52,066 nt of DNA from Anaerolineae bacterium (GTDB lineage Bacteria; Chloroflexota; Anaerolineae; Anaerolineales; Villigracilaceae). The notes under the pieces are model-generated. The model was not told the origin of the DNA, made no database searches, and saw only the letters and a list, made by a program, of their open reading frames with translations. Each line of letters opens with the position of its first letter. Within the stretch, counting starts at the first letter, position 1. Both the position numbers and the translations under genes were made by a program. Of the stretch, positions 24,531-33,833 are shown in pieces. The stretch lies in assembly GCA_018648655.1 (NCBI GenBank), contig JABGQV010000129.1, positions 1 through 52,066 on the forward strand, read 5' to 3'.

Positions 24531-26015
24531 ATGAATCTTTCTCGTTCCTCCGGCATCCTCCTCCATCCTACCAGCCTTCCTAACCGATATGGTATCGGCG
24601 ATCTTGGTAAAACGGCTTACGATTTTGTCGATTTCCTGCATGATACAAGTTGTGAGCTTTGGCAAACTCTTCCACTTGGGCCCACTGGCTATGGCGATTC
24701 TCCTTACCAATCTTTTTCTACCTTTGCCGGAAATCCCTACTTGATTAGCCCCGATTTACTCCTTGAAGAAAAACTACTTCATCCCAATGATTTAAAAGAA
24801 GATTTAGGGGAAGATGGCGAATTTATAAACTTTGGGCGTGTTATAAGCTGGAAGTTAAATTTGCTCGAAAAAGCCTATGTGCGCTCCACACGTGACCCAA
24901 AACTTGTGAGCGGCGATCTCAACACTTTTCGTGAAGAAAATAGCGAATGGCTAGAAGATTACGCGCTCTTTAGGGCAATAAAAGAATCAAAGGGGGGTGG
25001 TTCATGGGTAGGTTGGGATGAGAACCTTCGCAACCGAGAAGAAAGAGCAATTGCAGATGCAAAGAAAGAGCTTAAGCCCGCAGTAGACCGTTTTGTTTTT
25101 TACCAATTTCTTTTCTTCAGACAATGGGATGCACTTCACGCCTATGCTAATTCAAAAAACATTCAAATTATTGGCGATATTCCTATCTTTGTCTCTTACG
25201 ATAGCTCTGATGTATGGGTAAACCCTGAACTCTTTTTCCTTGATGAGCAAAAACTTCCCACAGTTGCAGCAGGTGTTCCGCCTGATTATTTTTCAAAAAC
25301 AGGTCAATTATGGGGAAATCCGCTCTATAAATGGACGCAGCATAAAGCCGAAAATTATGCTTGGTGGGTTAAGCGGATGCGTGCTATTTTAAATACCGTT
25401 GATATTGTGCGCCTCGATCACTTCCGTGGTTTTGCGGGCTACTGGGAAGTCCCTGCAAATGAAGAAACCGCTATTAATGGACGCTGGGTTTCTGGCCCTG
25501 GTGCAGATTTATTTCAGACCCTCAAAGACGAATTGGGCGAACTCGCTATTATTGCTGAAGATTTAGGTGAAATCACCCCCGATGTTTTTGAGCTACGCGA
25601 TCAATTCAATTTGCCGGGCATGAAAATATTCCAATTTGCTTTTTCAGACAATAATAATCCCTTTTTGCCTCATCATTATCCAGAAAATTGTGTTGCTTAT
25701 ACGGGCACACACGATAATAATACCGCTCGCGGCTGGTATGAAACTGCTAGCGAGCATGAGAAAGATTTCGCTCGGCGCTATCTAAGTGTAGATGGTAGTG
25801 ATTTTTCTTGGGATCTAATTCGTAGATTATGGAAATCTAAGGCTAGTTTTGTCCTTGCGCCTATGCAAGATCTACTCAATTTAGGTGAAGAAGCACGTAT
25901 GAATTATCCTGGCAAATTGGGCGGAAATTGGGCTTGGCGAATGAAAAACGATGCATTAAGTCCGGGGCTAAAAGAAAAAATCTATATACTCAATGAAGAA
26001 AGAAAACGCGTGTGA
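24531..26015 (+). CDS. malQ: 4-alpha-glucanotransferase (amylomaltase, GH77)
   Basis: 494 residues. The N-terminus RSSGILLHPTSLPNRYGIGDLG is diagnostic of GH77. Catalytic residues: Asp296 in VRLDHFRGF, Glu343 in IIAEDLG and Asp395 in THDNNT. It transfers alpha-1,4-glucan segments between chains in glycogen or maltodextrin turnover. No Shine-Dalgarno at a normal distance: AGGAG is about 19 bases upstream, while TATAAT (24522-24527) lies only three bases before the ATG, so initiation may be leaderless or come from read-through of glgA. Its stop overlaps the GTG of the next gene (GTGTGA). Confidence 0.95.
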   Translation: MNLSRSSGILLHPTSLPNRYGIGDLGKTAYDFVDFLHDTSCELWQTLPLGPTGYGDSPYQSFSTFAGNPYLISPDLLLEEKLLHPNDLKEDLGEDGEFINFGRVISWKLNLLEKAYVRSTRDPKLVSGDLNTFREENSEWLEDYALFRAIKESKGGGSWVGWDENLRNREERAIADAKKELKPAVDRFVFYQFLFFRQWDALHAYANSKNIQIIGDIPIFVSYDSSDVWVNPELFFLDEQKLPTVAAGVPPDYFSKTGQLWGNPLYKWTQHKAENYAWWVKRMRAILNTVDIVRLDHFRGFAGYWEVPANEETAINGRWVSGPGADLFQTLKDELGELAIIAEDLGEITPDVFELRDQFNLPGMKIFQFAFSDNNNPFLPHHYPENCVAYTGTHDNNTARGWYETASEHEKDFARRYLSVDGSDFSWDLIRRLWKSKASFVLAPMQDLLNLGEEARMNYPGKLGGNWAWRMKNDALSPGLKEKIYILNEERKRV

Positions 26016-27334
26016 AATCAAGAAAATTTACAGTTTCAGTAAAAGAAGCATTTCTTTTAGGGGGACTAATCCTTTCTGTTTTTTTTCTTTTTCTCATCTT
26101 TATTCTTGTTGAGGGAGCTAAGCCTCTCGGCAATGCTGAGAATATTGTCGCAGAAAAGACAATAGCCCCCACAGAAATTATGGAAGAAAAAGAATCAATA
26201 GGTCCTATTGTTGAAGATATTCAATTGAGCTGGACGGCAACGCCACGCCCCACAGTTATTTTTGAGGGTGGTGACTATCCAACAGAAATTCCAGGAAGTC
26301 CAGTGCCATCTGCTACACCTGGGGACATTTCACCGCTTTCTCTTCCTCTAGGCATCAATCCGCTCACTGGGCAAATGCCTAATTCTCCGGAACTGCTTGA
26401 AAGACGGCCTATTGCGAGCAAAATCGCGATTTTTCCGCGTAGCATACGACCTGTTTCTGGCGTATCCCTTGCAGATATTGTTTTTGAATATTATATAGAA
26501 GGCGGGTTGACACGCTTTATTGCTGTGTTCTATGGAAATGATGCCGCAGCAGTAGGCCCTGTTCGTTCAGGGCGTTTTTTTGACGAACATATAGTTCGTA
26601 TGTATCAATCTTATTTTGTTTTTAAATTTGCAGATCCTCGTGTCTGGAATTATTTTCAAAGCACTGATATTCGCAGTTTTTTAATAGTCCCTGGTGTAAC
26701 ATCTTGCCCGCCTTTTTTTGTTGGGCAATATGACCGTGATACTTATAATAATGTCTTTTTTAATACAGGAAAGTTTGCCGCTTGCTTGCAAAAAAAAGGA
26801 ATGGATAATAGCGCCCCAAATTTAAAACCTGGCTATTTTAGCATGAACGTACCCGAGATTTCAGAAACTGCCATGCGCATTTATGCTCGCTATTCTCTAG
26901 ATAATTATCACTTTTGGGCATATGATCCTAGTATTGAGCAGTACTATCGTTCTCAAGAGGCAAATAATATTCGTGATGATGGCAATACCCCAGAATATAC
27001 TTTATTTGATGATGCGCTCACGGGCAGTGCCCTCTCAACAGATAACCTCATTTATCTTTTTGTGCCGCATACTTTTGAGAGCGATGAGCATGAGAGGGCT
27101 GAGATTTATCATATTGATTTGATTGGAGAGGGAGATGCGGTTCTTTTTCGTAATGGTATCGTGATTTCGGCATATTGGCGGAGGGCCGCTAATGATCAGC
27201 CCCTGCTTATTACCGACCGAAGCAGAATCCCCTTGCCCCTTAAAAATGGACGCACCTTTTACGAAGTTATTGGTAAAAGCTCTGCTTATACGCTTCAAGA
27301 CTCACAAGCTTTTTTTGATTTTGAGACACCTTGA
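26012..27334 (+). CDS. DUF3048 domain protein, membrane-anchored
   Basis: 440 residues. A hydrophobic segment at about 12-33 anchors the protein; a linker with LSWTATPRPT follows. The DUF3048 (YerB-like) domain begins near NPLTGQMPNSPELLERRPIASKI, continues with the family hallmark DIVFEYYIEGGLTRFIAVF and GPVRSGRFFDE, and ends with the C-terminal DUF3048 subdomain. Function of the family is unknown; it is an extracytoplasmic protein of Gram-positive and Chloroflexota-type cells. It starts with GTG inside the malQ stop (4-base overlap), so it is translationally coupled to glycogen metabolism, though no functional link is known. Confidence 0.85.
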   Translation: MKSRKFTVSVKEAFLLGGLILSVFFLFLIFILVEGAKPLGNAENIVAEKTIAPTEIMEEKESIGPIVEDIQLSWTATPRPTVIFEGGDYPTEIPGSPVPSATPGDISPLSLPLGINPLTGQMPNSPELLERRPIASKIAIFPRSIRPVSGVSLADIVFEYYIEGGLTRFIAVFYGNDAAAVGPVRSGRFFDEHIVRMYQSYFVFKFADPRVWNYFQSTDIRSFLIVPGVTSCPPFFVGQYDRDTYNNVFFNTGKFAACLQKKGMDNSAPNLKPGYFSMNVPEISETAMRIYARYSLDNYHFWAYDPSIEQYYRSQEANNIRDDGNTPEYTLFDDALTGSALSTDNLIYLFVPHTFESDEHERAEIYHIDLIGEGDAVLFRNGIVISAYWRRAANDQPLLITDRSRIPLPLKNGRTFYEVIGKSSAYTLQDSQAFFDFETP

Positions 27335-27346
27335 TAAAGAAAAGCA

Positions 27347-28270
27347 TTATTTTTTTTGTGAGGTTACGTAGATGCCCGCTAGAATTAGTGCCCCGCCAAG
27401 AAATTGCAAAGTGGTGGGGATTTCTTTTAATATAACAAAAGCCAAGATACTTGATCCAATTGGCTCACCAAGTGTTGTAACAGCGATTAGCGCAACGGGT
27501 AGATAGCGTAATGCCCAGTTATAAGTTGAATGCCCAATAAGTTGGGGGAAAATGGCTATAAGCAAAAGCCATAGATAGGTCATAGGGGAGTAACCAAAAA
27601 GCGAATTGCCTGTAATAAGCAAAATAAGAAGCATCGCGATTGCGCCCATCCCGTAGACAAGGAAGATATAGGGTATCAAGCTCATTTTTGCGCGTAAATT
27701 TCTGCCAATGAGTAGATAACCAGCGATAGCCCACGCACCTGCTAGAGCCAGAAAATTGCCTTTCGACGCCTCAGCAAGCCCCAATTCCGCCTGCGAAGCG
27801 CAACTTATACCGCCATCCCAGATACAGCCCTCGCTAAATCCTATAATTGTTCCGCCGACGAGAGTCAAAATCATTCCCAAAATAACAGTTTTGGTGAGTT
27901 TTTCTTTGAGAAAAATTGGGGCAAGGATTGCAACCCAGAGAGGCGAAGTGCTGACAAGAACAACCGAGTTGGTAATAGTGGTAAATTCTAGTGAGGTAAT
28001 CCAAGTGGCAAAGTGCAGGGCAAGAAAAATCCCCGAAAGGAGGCCAAGCGCGAGGTCTTTGCGGGAGAGTCTTTGAAGTTCTGCGCGATGTTTTATGAGT
28101 GCTGGTGGGGCAAGCAAGAGACTGGCAAGTAGCAGGCGTGATGCGGCAATGACTAGGGATGGGGCTTCTTCTTGTGCGAAACGAATGAAAACAGAAGATG
28201 TTGAAACAGCAAGAATGGCGATGCTAATTGCGATCAGTAGACGTGTTTGGGAGGGGTTTTCTTTTGCCAA
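27347..28270 (-). CDS. EamA/DMT family transporter
   Basis: 307 residues with ten hydrophobic segments in two repeated halves (SVFIRFAQEEAPSLVIAASRLLLASLLL in the first; SSILAFVILKEIPTTLQFLGGALILAG in the second), the pattern of EamA drug/metabolite exporters. Substrate unknown. The start is a TTG at 28270: AGGAG lies seven bases upstream, which decides for it. It ends 12 bases from the convergent DUF3048 gene. The VanW gene lies upstream on the same strand, separated by a terminator. Confidence 0.83.
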   Translation of the reverse strand: MAKENPSQTRLLIAISIAILAVSTSSVFIRFAQEEAPSLVIAASRLLLASLLLAPPALIKHRAELQRLSRKDLALGLLSGIFLALHFATWITSLEFTTITNSVVLVSTSPLWVAILAPIFLKEKLTKTVILGMILTLVGGTIIGFSEGCIWDGGISCASQAELGLAEASKGNFLALAGAWAIAGYLLIGRNLRAKMSLIPYIFLVYGMGAIAMLLILLITGNSLFGYSPMTYLWLLLIAIFPQLIGHSTYNWALRYLPVALIAVTTLGEPIGSSILAFVILKEIPTTLQFLGGALILAGIYVTSQKK

Positions 28271-28325
28271 AGGAATACTCCTGTCTTTGCAAAAATCTTA
28301 TTCTCAATGCGCTAATAGTGACTAA

Positions 28326-28352
28326 TAAAAACGCCAATGCAGAGCGTTGGCA
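28326..28352 (-). terminator. VanW gene terminator
   Basis: On the reverse strand TGCCAA (28352-28347) pairs with TTGGCG (28337-28332), with one U-G pair, followed by a T-run (28331-28327). It is short but correctly placed after the VanW gene. Confidence 0.55.
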
Positions 28353-28386
28353 TAAATGCGTAAAAAGACTATTGCGTTCTGATGAG

Positions 28387-30267
28387 CTAATTGCACAACC
28401 CTTGCTCACTTGCTTTTTTCTCAGGATTGTTTGTATCTATGCCATATTGACAAATAGCTTGCCAGGGTTCGTAATGAGTGTTGAAAACATCTTCGAAAAA
28501 GAAGCTTCCATTTCGTAAAACGGTCCGAGAAACAGAAACATCTGCGCCGTCGGCAGACCAGTCAACCTGTTTGATTTCGTTTTTGGCTAGCTCATCGCTT
28601 TCTTCAAAAAGAGGGGCGGGAGAAGAGATAATGTTTTCTGTGCCAGTGGTTGTCCAATCTACAGTGCGCCCATCAGAGGTGGAATAAAATTTCCAGGTTA
28701 AATTTCTTCCGCCTATGTCTAAATAAGTTTCCATCAGCAGCCAATAGGGTGTGTCATTTTCAAACTGAAAATCTACCAAGGGGAAATAAACAGTTGCATC
28801 TAAGCCCACTAAATCGTCAACGCGCTCTCCAAAGGAGTTTTGTTCGTAATAAGAAACCCTATATGCGTGAGAGTGTCTTTCGACAATGGGAAAGCCAGCA
28901 AAAAAAGCATTTCGAAAAAGAGTTGTGCTTACTTGGCAGATACCACCACCAACACCTTTAATTGTTTTACCGCCAAAAATAATTAAGGCTTCTGCAAAAC
29001 CGTTATCAAGGCTAATATCGCCCAAAATACTACCCATAGAGAAGGTTTCTCCTGGAGCAATTAGCACACCATGAAAGGGTGCCGCACCCGCTTGGATATT
29101 TTGAATTCGCTCTGGGCTAGAGCCATAAAAATAGCTTGTTTGTGCATTTACCAATTCTGTAATGCCTAATTCTGCGGCGGTCATTCTGTCTGAAACAGCT
29201 GGTTCTTCTAGGGCTACTTGCAAATCGATATTATGTGTTCCTGTTAATATATTTTCGTTGATATAGGCAACGCTAGATTGTATGTCTAGAGTGCGCCCAG
29301 TAATGGATGGGCGCAGAATATCTAGCTGGCGTGTTTCATCGTTGAAGACAAACCGCGCATTTTCAGAGGGGCGGTCAATTTCGGTAGCAATCTCGAGCAG
29401 AGTTTCACTTAAGATGCTAGTAGCGAGCATGATATCTAGCTTGCTACTAGCATCTGAGATAGTTTTTTGCACAATAAGCATCTCTGCCACGGCAGGGATA
29501 TCGAAAGTCCAAGGTCCAGCATCAAGCCCGCCTGCAGCAGGCAAGTTGAGGGTCAGGGGTGTGCTGAGAATTTGTCGGGCGGCATCCGCTTGAGATGAAA
29601 CATCAATTAGTTGTGGGTGAACTTCATCCACAATTAGATTTACCTCAGCATCTCGAAAAGTTTGTAATTGCGAAGTTAATGTGATTAGGGCTGCATCTAC
29701 ATTGAGATAGCGTCCTACTTGGCCGGGTTGGGCAATGACCTCAGTGCCTTGAATATCAAGAGAGGCTTCGACGGGCGGGTGATTGATTTCTAAGGCGAGC
29801 TGTTGCAAAAAAGAATAGGCAACTTGCTGATCGAAAATGATAACGATATCGGCAGATTTTCCCTGTTGGCGCGCGTCTAACTGGTCTGAAAAAGCACCAA
29901 AGAGTCCACCAGAGCGCCCTAATTCATAGGCAGAGCGAGCAGAAGCAGACGAATCGAAAACCATGCCTAGCTGGGTGGGTGATGTTGCCCATATTTTCTC
30001 TCCATCTCGCATAAGAATTTGTCCCTGATAGGGAAAAGCCAAGCGTTGCGTAAGCGTAATAGAAGCATCTGCGGGCGACATCCCCGACAAATCAATTCCG
30101 GCTACAGAAATACCAGGGAAAATTCGTCCAGCATAAATCAATTGATAGCCCAGAGTCCAGATGATAAGGAGGGTTATAAATAGCGCAATGCCCCCAAAAA
30201 GCGCAGCGAAAACTTGCTGTAAAATATCACGTTCGGGAGCCTGACGAGTATAAGATGTGGTTTTCAT
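28387..30267 (-). CDS. VanW family protein with peptidoglycan-binding-like domains
   Basis: 626 residues. An N-terminal membrane segment at about 23-47 is followed by GRIFPGISVAGIDLSGMSPADA, the start of a PG_binding_4 (YoaR-like) domain; a second related segment lies around 200-330. The VanW domain occupies about 390-500, with APFHGVLIAPGETFS, KGVGGGICQVSTTLF and FPIVERHSHA. These proteins sit outside the membrane and are linked to cell-wall cross-bridging or vancomycin resistance clusters in other bacteria, but their reaction is unknown. The start has no Shine-Dalgarno; TATAAT lies eight bases before the ATG. The coiled-coil/zinc-ribbon gene upstream ends 26 bases away. Confidence 0.88.
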   Translation of the reverse strand: MKTTSYTRQAPERDILQQVFAALFGGIALFITLLIIWTLGYQLIYAGRIFPGISVAGIDLSGMSPADASITLTQRLAFPYQGQILMRDGEKIWATSPTQLGMVFDSSASARSAYELGRSGGLFGAFSDQLDARQQGKSADIVIIFDQQVAYSFLQQLALEINHPPVEASLDIQGTEVIAQPGQVGRYLNVDAALITLTSQLQTFRDAEVNLIVDEVHPQLIDVSSQADAARQILSTPLTLNLPAAGGLDAGPWTFDIPAVAEMLIVQKTISDASSKLDIMLATSILSETLLEIATEIDRPSENARFVFNDETRQLDILRPSITGRTLDIQSSVAYINENILTGTHNIDLQVALEEPAVSDRMTAAELGITELVNAQTSYFYGSSPERIQNIQAGAAPFHGVLIAPGETFSMGSILGDISLDNGFAEALIIFGGKTIKGVGGGICQVSTTLFRNAFFAGFPIVERHSHAYRVSYYEQNSFGERVDDLVGLDATVYFPLVDFQFENDTPYWLLMETYLDIGGRNLTWKFYSTSDGRTVDWTTTGTENIISSPAPLFEESDELAKNEIKQVDWSADGADVSVSRTVLRNGSFFFEDVFNTHYEPWQAICQYGIDTNNPEKKASEQGLCN

Positions 30268-30281
30268 AAGGGGGGATTATA
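30265..30281 (-). promoter_or_regulatory. -10 element directly before the VanW gene (leaderless promoter candidate)
   Basis: On the reverse strand TATAAT (30281-30276) is followed by CCCCCCTT and then ATG (30267). No purine-rich ribosome binding site is present. Confidence 0.5.
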
Positions 30282-30293
30282 CCGTGCCTAATA

Positions 30294-31358
30294 TTATAAA
30301 CGAATCACTGTTCCACAATATTCACAGCGAATACGATCCATGCCGCGTAAAATTTCTTCAATAAGTGCGCCGTTACAAGATGGACATTCTGTGGGGGCGT
30401 CCTTGATTTTTTTTGCTACGGCCTTATCAATTTCTATGGCACGGGTTGCGTCAAATTCTTTTGCTTTTGCTCGTTTTAGCAAAATTTTCCAATCATCGCT
30501 GCTTTGCCATATATGCAAATAAACGCTGCTAAAAGGCGCATCTCCGCTGAGCTGAACTTGGATGAAATCGTCTTTATTCATAAAACCTTCGTTTGTGGCT
30601 TTTATTTCTTCAATTGATGCTACGGGAATGTCCCAACGCAACTCCTGTACTAGTTCTTTTTCGGTTGTCACGAAAAGCACTTTTTTCGTAGCAATTTCTT
30701 CTTTCTGTTCAAAAAGCAGACGTTGGTCTGTTAAATACAAAATACCTTCAGGGTCGTCCTTGCGTTCTTTCCCGTTTTTTGCCCAGACTGCTTTGACAGC
30801 CATAATGCCGGCTTCGGTTGCCAATAATTCAAATGTGGCTTCGGAAAAACGAGTCAGCATTTTCTCTAGCTTAGATAGATGGGATTTGATTTTTTGTACT
30901 TCGCTGTTGAATTGATTGTATTCACCACGTATACTTTCTTCTGCTGCCTCAACGCGAGTTTCCAGCGCTTCTGTTCGTGCTTTCAGTTTGCTTGCCGCTG
31001 GACGCAATGTGGCAGGGGATGCAGTTTTGCCCGCCAATTGTGTGATCTCCCTTTCTAATGGACGCAAAGAGCTCCCTAAAACTCTAGCTTCCTTTTCAAT
31101 TTTTACTTTGATATTGGGGGCAATCCCTTGCCACTCTTCAGCGAAATCAACTGCTTTTTCTTCTAAATCTTTTTCAAAGGCATAGCCACTTTCTCGTAAG
31201 GATTTAATACGCCTGTCCATCCCATTGACAGAAGTTTCTAAATCTTCTACATGGTCACGAATATCGCTCATTCGCGCATCGCCTTCTAAGCTTCTTAAAG
31301 ATGATTCTAAGTCACGAATATCGCTTTTTATTTCTTCGGCAAGCGTTGGGGTAGTCAT
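30294..31358 (-). CDS. Coiled-coil / PH-like / zinc-ribbon protein of unknown function
   Basis: 354 residues, soluble. Residues 1-185 are charged and heptad-like, predicted as long coiled coils (DIRDLESSLRSLEGD and similar). About 190-300 looks like a small beta domain with GILYLTDQRLLFEQKE, the pattern of bacterial PH-like/GRAM-like domains. The C-terminus is a zinc ribbon: CPSCNGAL, then CEYCGTVIRL (two CxxC pairs). I do not recognise the family. GAGGAG lies seven bases upstream of the ATG. The VanW gene follows after 26 bases but appears to have its own -10. It could be a cytoplasmic scaffold at the membrane; this is a guess. Confidence 0.75.
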   Translation of the reverse strand: MTTPTLAEEIKSDIRDLESSLRSLEGDARMSDIRDHVEDLETSVNGMDRRIKSLRESGYAFEKDLEEKAVDFAEEWQGIAPNIKVKIEKEARVLGSSLRPLEREITQLAGKTASPATLRPAASKLKARTEALETRVEAAEESIRGEYNQFNSEVQKIKSHLSKLEKMLTRFSEATFELLATEAGIMAVKAVWAKNGKERKDDPEGILYLTDQRLLFEQKEEIATKKVLFVTTEKELVQELRWDIPVASIEEIKATNEGFMNKDDFIQVQLSGDAPFSSVYLHIWQSSDDWKILLKRAKAKEFDATRAIEIDKAVAKKIKDAPTECPSCNGALIEEILRGMDRIRCEYCGTVIRL

Positions 31359-31536
31359 TAGATGCTCCTCATAATAAGTGGATAACCTTACCTATTCTAA
31401 CTGATTTTTTCTTCAAGATAATTATAAAAAGATTTGAAATGCAATTTAGATATTTTTTCTCGCTCAAAATGGTAAAATAAAGCTGGTATTTTAAAATTTG
31501 TTTATTCGCAAAATTCTCAATAAATAGAGGAACTTT

Positions 31537-33522
31537 ATGGACACAACTACAACTCAAAAGCGCGCGATTCACGCACTACGTTTTCTCTCTGCCGATGCTA
31601 TTCAAGAAGCAAATTCGGGGCATCCTGGCTTGCCAATGGGCGCTGCCGCGATGGCATATACTGTCTGGACGCGCCACTTGCGTCATTATCCGAAAAATCC
31701 AAAATGGTTTGACCGTGATCGTTTCATTCTCTCTGGTGGGCACGGTTCTGCTTTGCTCTATGCGCTTCTGCATCTCACTGGCTATGATATTTCACTCGAA
31801 GATCTGAAAAACTTCCGTCAATGGGGCAGCATCACGCCCGGACACCCTGAATATGGTCATACCCCTGGTGTGGAATTAACCACAGGGCCTCTCGGTATGG
31901 GTTTTGCGAATGGCGTTGGCTTCGCTATCGCAGAAGCGCATCTCGCTGCGCGCTTCAACCAGATGGGACAGAAAATTATTAATCATTATGTTTACGCAAT
32001 TGTCACCGATGGCGATCTAATGGAAGGCATTGCTTCAGAAGCTGCGTCATTAGCGGGCACGCTCAAATTGGGAAAACTAATTTATTTATACGATGATAAC
32101 CACATCTCTATTGATGGATCTACCGACTTGGCTTTTACTGAAGATCGCGTGAAGAGATTCGAAGCCTATGGTTGGCATGTGCAATTTGTAGAAGATGGAA
32201 ACGATGTAGAGGTCATTGATTCTGCAATCAAAATGGCTAAAGCGGATTCGCGCCCCTCGATTATTATGTGCCGCACCATTATCGGCTTTGGTGCCCCTAA
32301 TAAACAGGGGACTCACGGTGTACACGGCTCACCACTCGGCGACGATGAGCTTGCTACGGCTAAAGAGAGCGCGGGATGGGTCGTTGAGCCGCGTTTCCAT
32401 ATCCCAGACGAAGTTTTGGGTCATTTCCGTGAAGCCGTCCCGCGTGGACGTGAGTTTGAAGCTGATTGGAAGATGCGCTTTGAAGCCTATGCTCGTTTAG
32501 CGCCAGCAAAGGGAAAAGAGTTGAAGAGATTGATGGCTGGTGAACTCCCTGAAAACTGGGAAGACGCTCTTCCTGTCTTCGAAGCAGATCAAAAAGGAAT
32601 GGCAACTCGCGCCGCTTCTGGTAAAGTGCTGAATGCGCTGGCTAAAGCTATCCCTGAATTTATGGGCGGTTCGGCAGACTTAGCTCCCTCTAATAAAACT
32701 TGGATTGAGGGCGAAGAAGCCTTCTCTGCCGCTACGCCTGCTGGGCGAAATATGCACTTTGGTGTACGTGAACACGCAATGGGTGGAATCGTCAACGGGA
32801 TGGTCGTTCATGGCGGCATCATCCCTTATGGTGGCACTTTCTTAGTTTTCTCCGATTATATGCGTGGCGCACTGCGCGTAGCCGCCTTAGCAAAATATCC
32901 TTCAATTTGGGTCTTTACGCACGATAGCATCGGTGTTGGTGAAGATGGCCCTACGCATCAGCCTATTGAGCATATTGCTTCTTTACGGGCTATTCCTGAT
33001 ATGACTGTAATTCGCCCCGCAGATGCGAATGAAACTGCACAGGCATGGAAATCGGCAGTCGAAAACAGAAATGGCACGACTGCGCTCATTCTTACACGTC
33101 AAGCTTTGCCAACATTGTCGGAAGAAGCTCAGGTTGAGAAGGGTGCTTATATCTTAAAAGATTTCAGTGAAAACCCTGATATTATTTTGATGGCATCTGG
33201 CTCAGAAGTCAGTCTTGTTCTCGTTGCAGCAGAAAAGCTGGCAAAAGAAGGCGTGATGGCACGGGTTTTATCTGTTCCTTCTATCGAGCTCTTTGAGAAA
33301 CAGGATCAAGATTACTACAAGTCTGTTCTCCCGCCGCAGATGAAGAGTAGACTCGCGGTCGAGATGGGTATCGCGCAGGGGTGGTGGAAATATGTAGGTA
33401 GCGAAGGCGGCGTTTTATCCATAGAAAAATATGGTGCATCAGCTCCCGCGCAGAAAATTTTTGAAGAATATGGCTTCACTGTTGAGAATGTCGTGAAGCG
33501 TGCAAAAGAGATTTTAGGATAA
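31537..33522 (+). CDS. tkt: Transketolase
   Basis: 661 residues, full length. Landmarks: [16 protein letters not shown] (His29), the [16 protein letters not shown] stretch, [19 protein letters not shown], and the thiamine-diphosphate motif from GD at 159-160 to Asn188. The pyrimidine domain has REHAMGG with the catalytic Glu, and [15 protein letters not shown]. It moves two-carbon units between sugar phosphates in the non-oxidative pentose-phosphate pathway. GAGG lies before the ATG. tal and pgi follow, separated by a small membrane-protein gene and an RNA-structure-prone spacer. Confidence 0.97.
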   Translation: MDTTTTQKRAIHALRFLSADAIQEANSGHPGLPMGAAAMAYTVWTRHLRHYPKNPKWFDRDRFILSGGHGSALLYALLHLTGYDISLEDLKNFRQWGSITPGHPEYGHTPGVELTTGPLGMGFANGVGFAIAEAHLAARFNQMGQKIINHYVYAIVTDGDLMEGIASEAASLAGTLKLGKLIYLYDDNHISIDGSTDLAFTEDRVKRFEAYGWHVQFVEDGNDVEVIDSAIKMAKADSRPSIIMCRTIIGFGAPNKQGTHGVHGSPLGDDELATAKESAGWVVEPRFHIPDEVLGHFREAVPRGREFEADWKMRFEAYARLAPAKGKELKRLMAGELPENWEDALPVFEADQKGMATRAASGKVLNALAKAIPEFMGGSADLAPSNKTWIEGEEAFSAATPAGRNMHFGVREHAMGGIVNGMVVHGGIIPYGGTFLVFSDYMRGALRVAALAKYPSIWVFTHDSIGVGEDGPTHQPIEHIASLRAIPDMTVIRPADANETAQAWKSAVENRNGTTALILTRQALPTLSEEAQVEKGAYILKDFSENPDIILMASGSEVSLVLVAAEKLAKEGVMARVLSVPSIELFEKQDQDYYKSVLPPQMKSRLAVEMGIAQGWWKYVGSEGGVLSIEKYGASAPAQKIFEEYGFTVENVVKRAKEILG

Positions 33523-33551
33523 TAAGATACATTGCGCCTCGGAATAAAATT

Positions 33552-33737
33552 ATGGATATAGAGAGAATTTACGCATTTTTACTCATCGGTGGCGGGATTT
33601 TTGGCTTAGGTGCCGCATTTCGGGGCGATAGCATAGAAGCTTCGGACGAGCCAAAATTAAGCCAAAACACCTCCCGTGCAATATATGCAGTCACAGGAAT
33701 TACCGTGATAATTTTCGGTATTTTGCGCCTGATCTAA
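33552..33737 (+). CDS. Small membrane protein of unknown function
   Basis: 61 residues. Two hydrophobic helices (IYAFLLIGGGIFGLGAAF and IYAVTGITVIIFGILRLI) joined by a polar hairpin with EASDEPK. Its clean reading frame directly behind tkt (29 bases), the compact two-helix design and a CGGA upstream make it a plausible gene. No family recognised. It might modulate or anchor something encoded nearby, but nothing in the sequence shows this. Confidence 0.6.
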   Translation: MDIERIYAFLLIGGGIFGLGAAFRGDSIEASDEPKLSQNTSRAIYAVTGITVIIFGILRLI

Positions 33738-33745
33738 TTTATTTA

Positions 33746-33800
33746 AAGGTTTGAAGCTTTGCATATTAGAAAATTTTTCAACTTTCAAACCTTCTAATAT
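33746..33800 (+). promoter_or_regulatory. Interleaved complementary segments in the tal leader (pseudoknot or switch candidate)
   Basis: AAGGTTTGAA (33746-33755) is perfectly complementary to TTCAAACCTT (33784-33793), and ATATTAGAA (33763-33771) to TTCTAATAT (33792-33800). The order is 1-2-1'-2', with two bases shared by 1' and 2'. The helices can form an H-type pseudoknot or exclude each other. The tal ATG is 33 bases further. Confidence 0.4.
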
Positions 33801-33833
33801 TTTAACTTCTCACATTTCAAAAAAAGGAATCTT

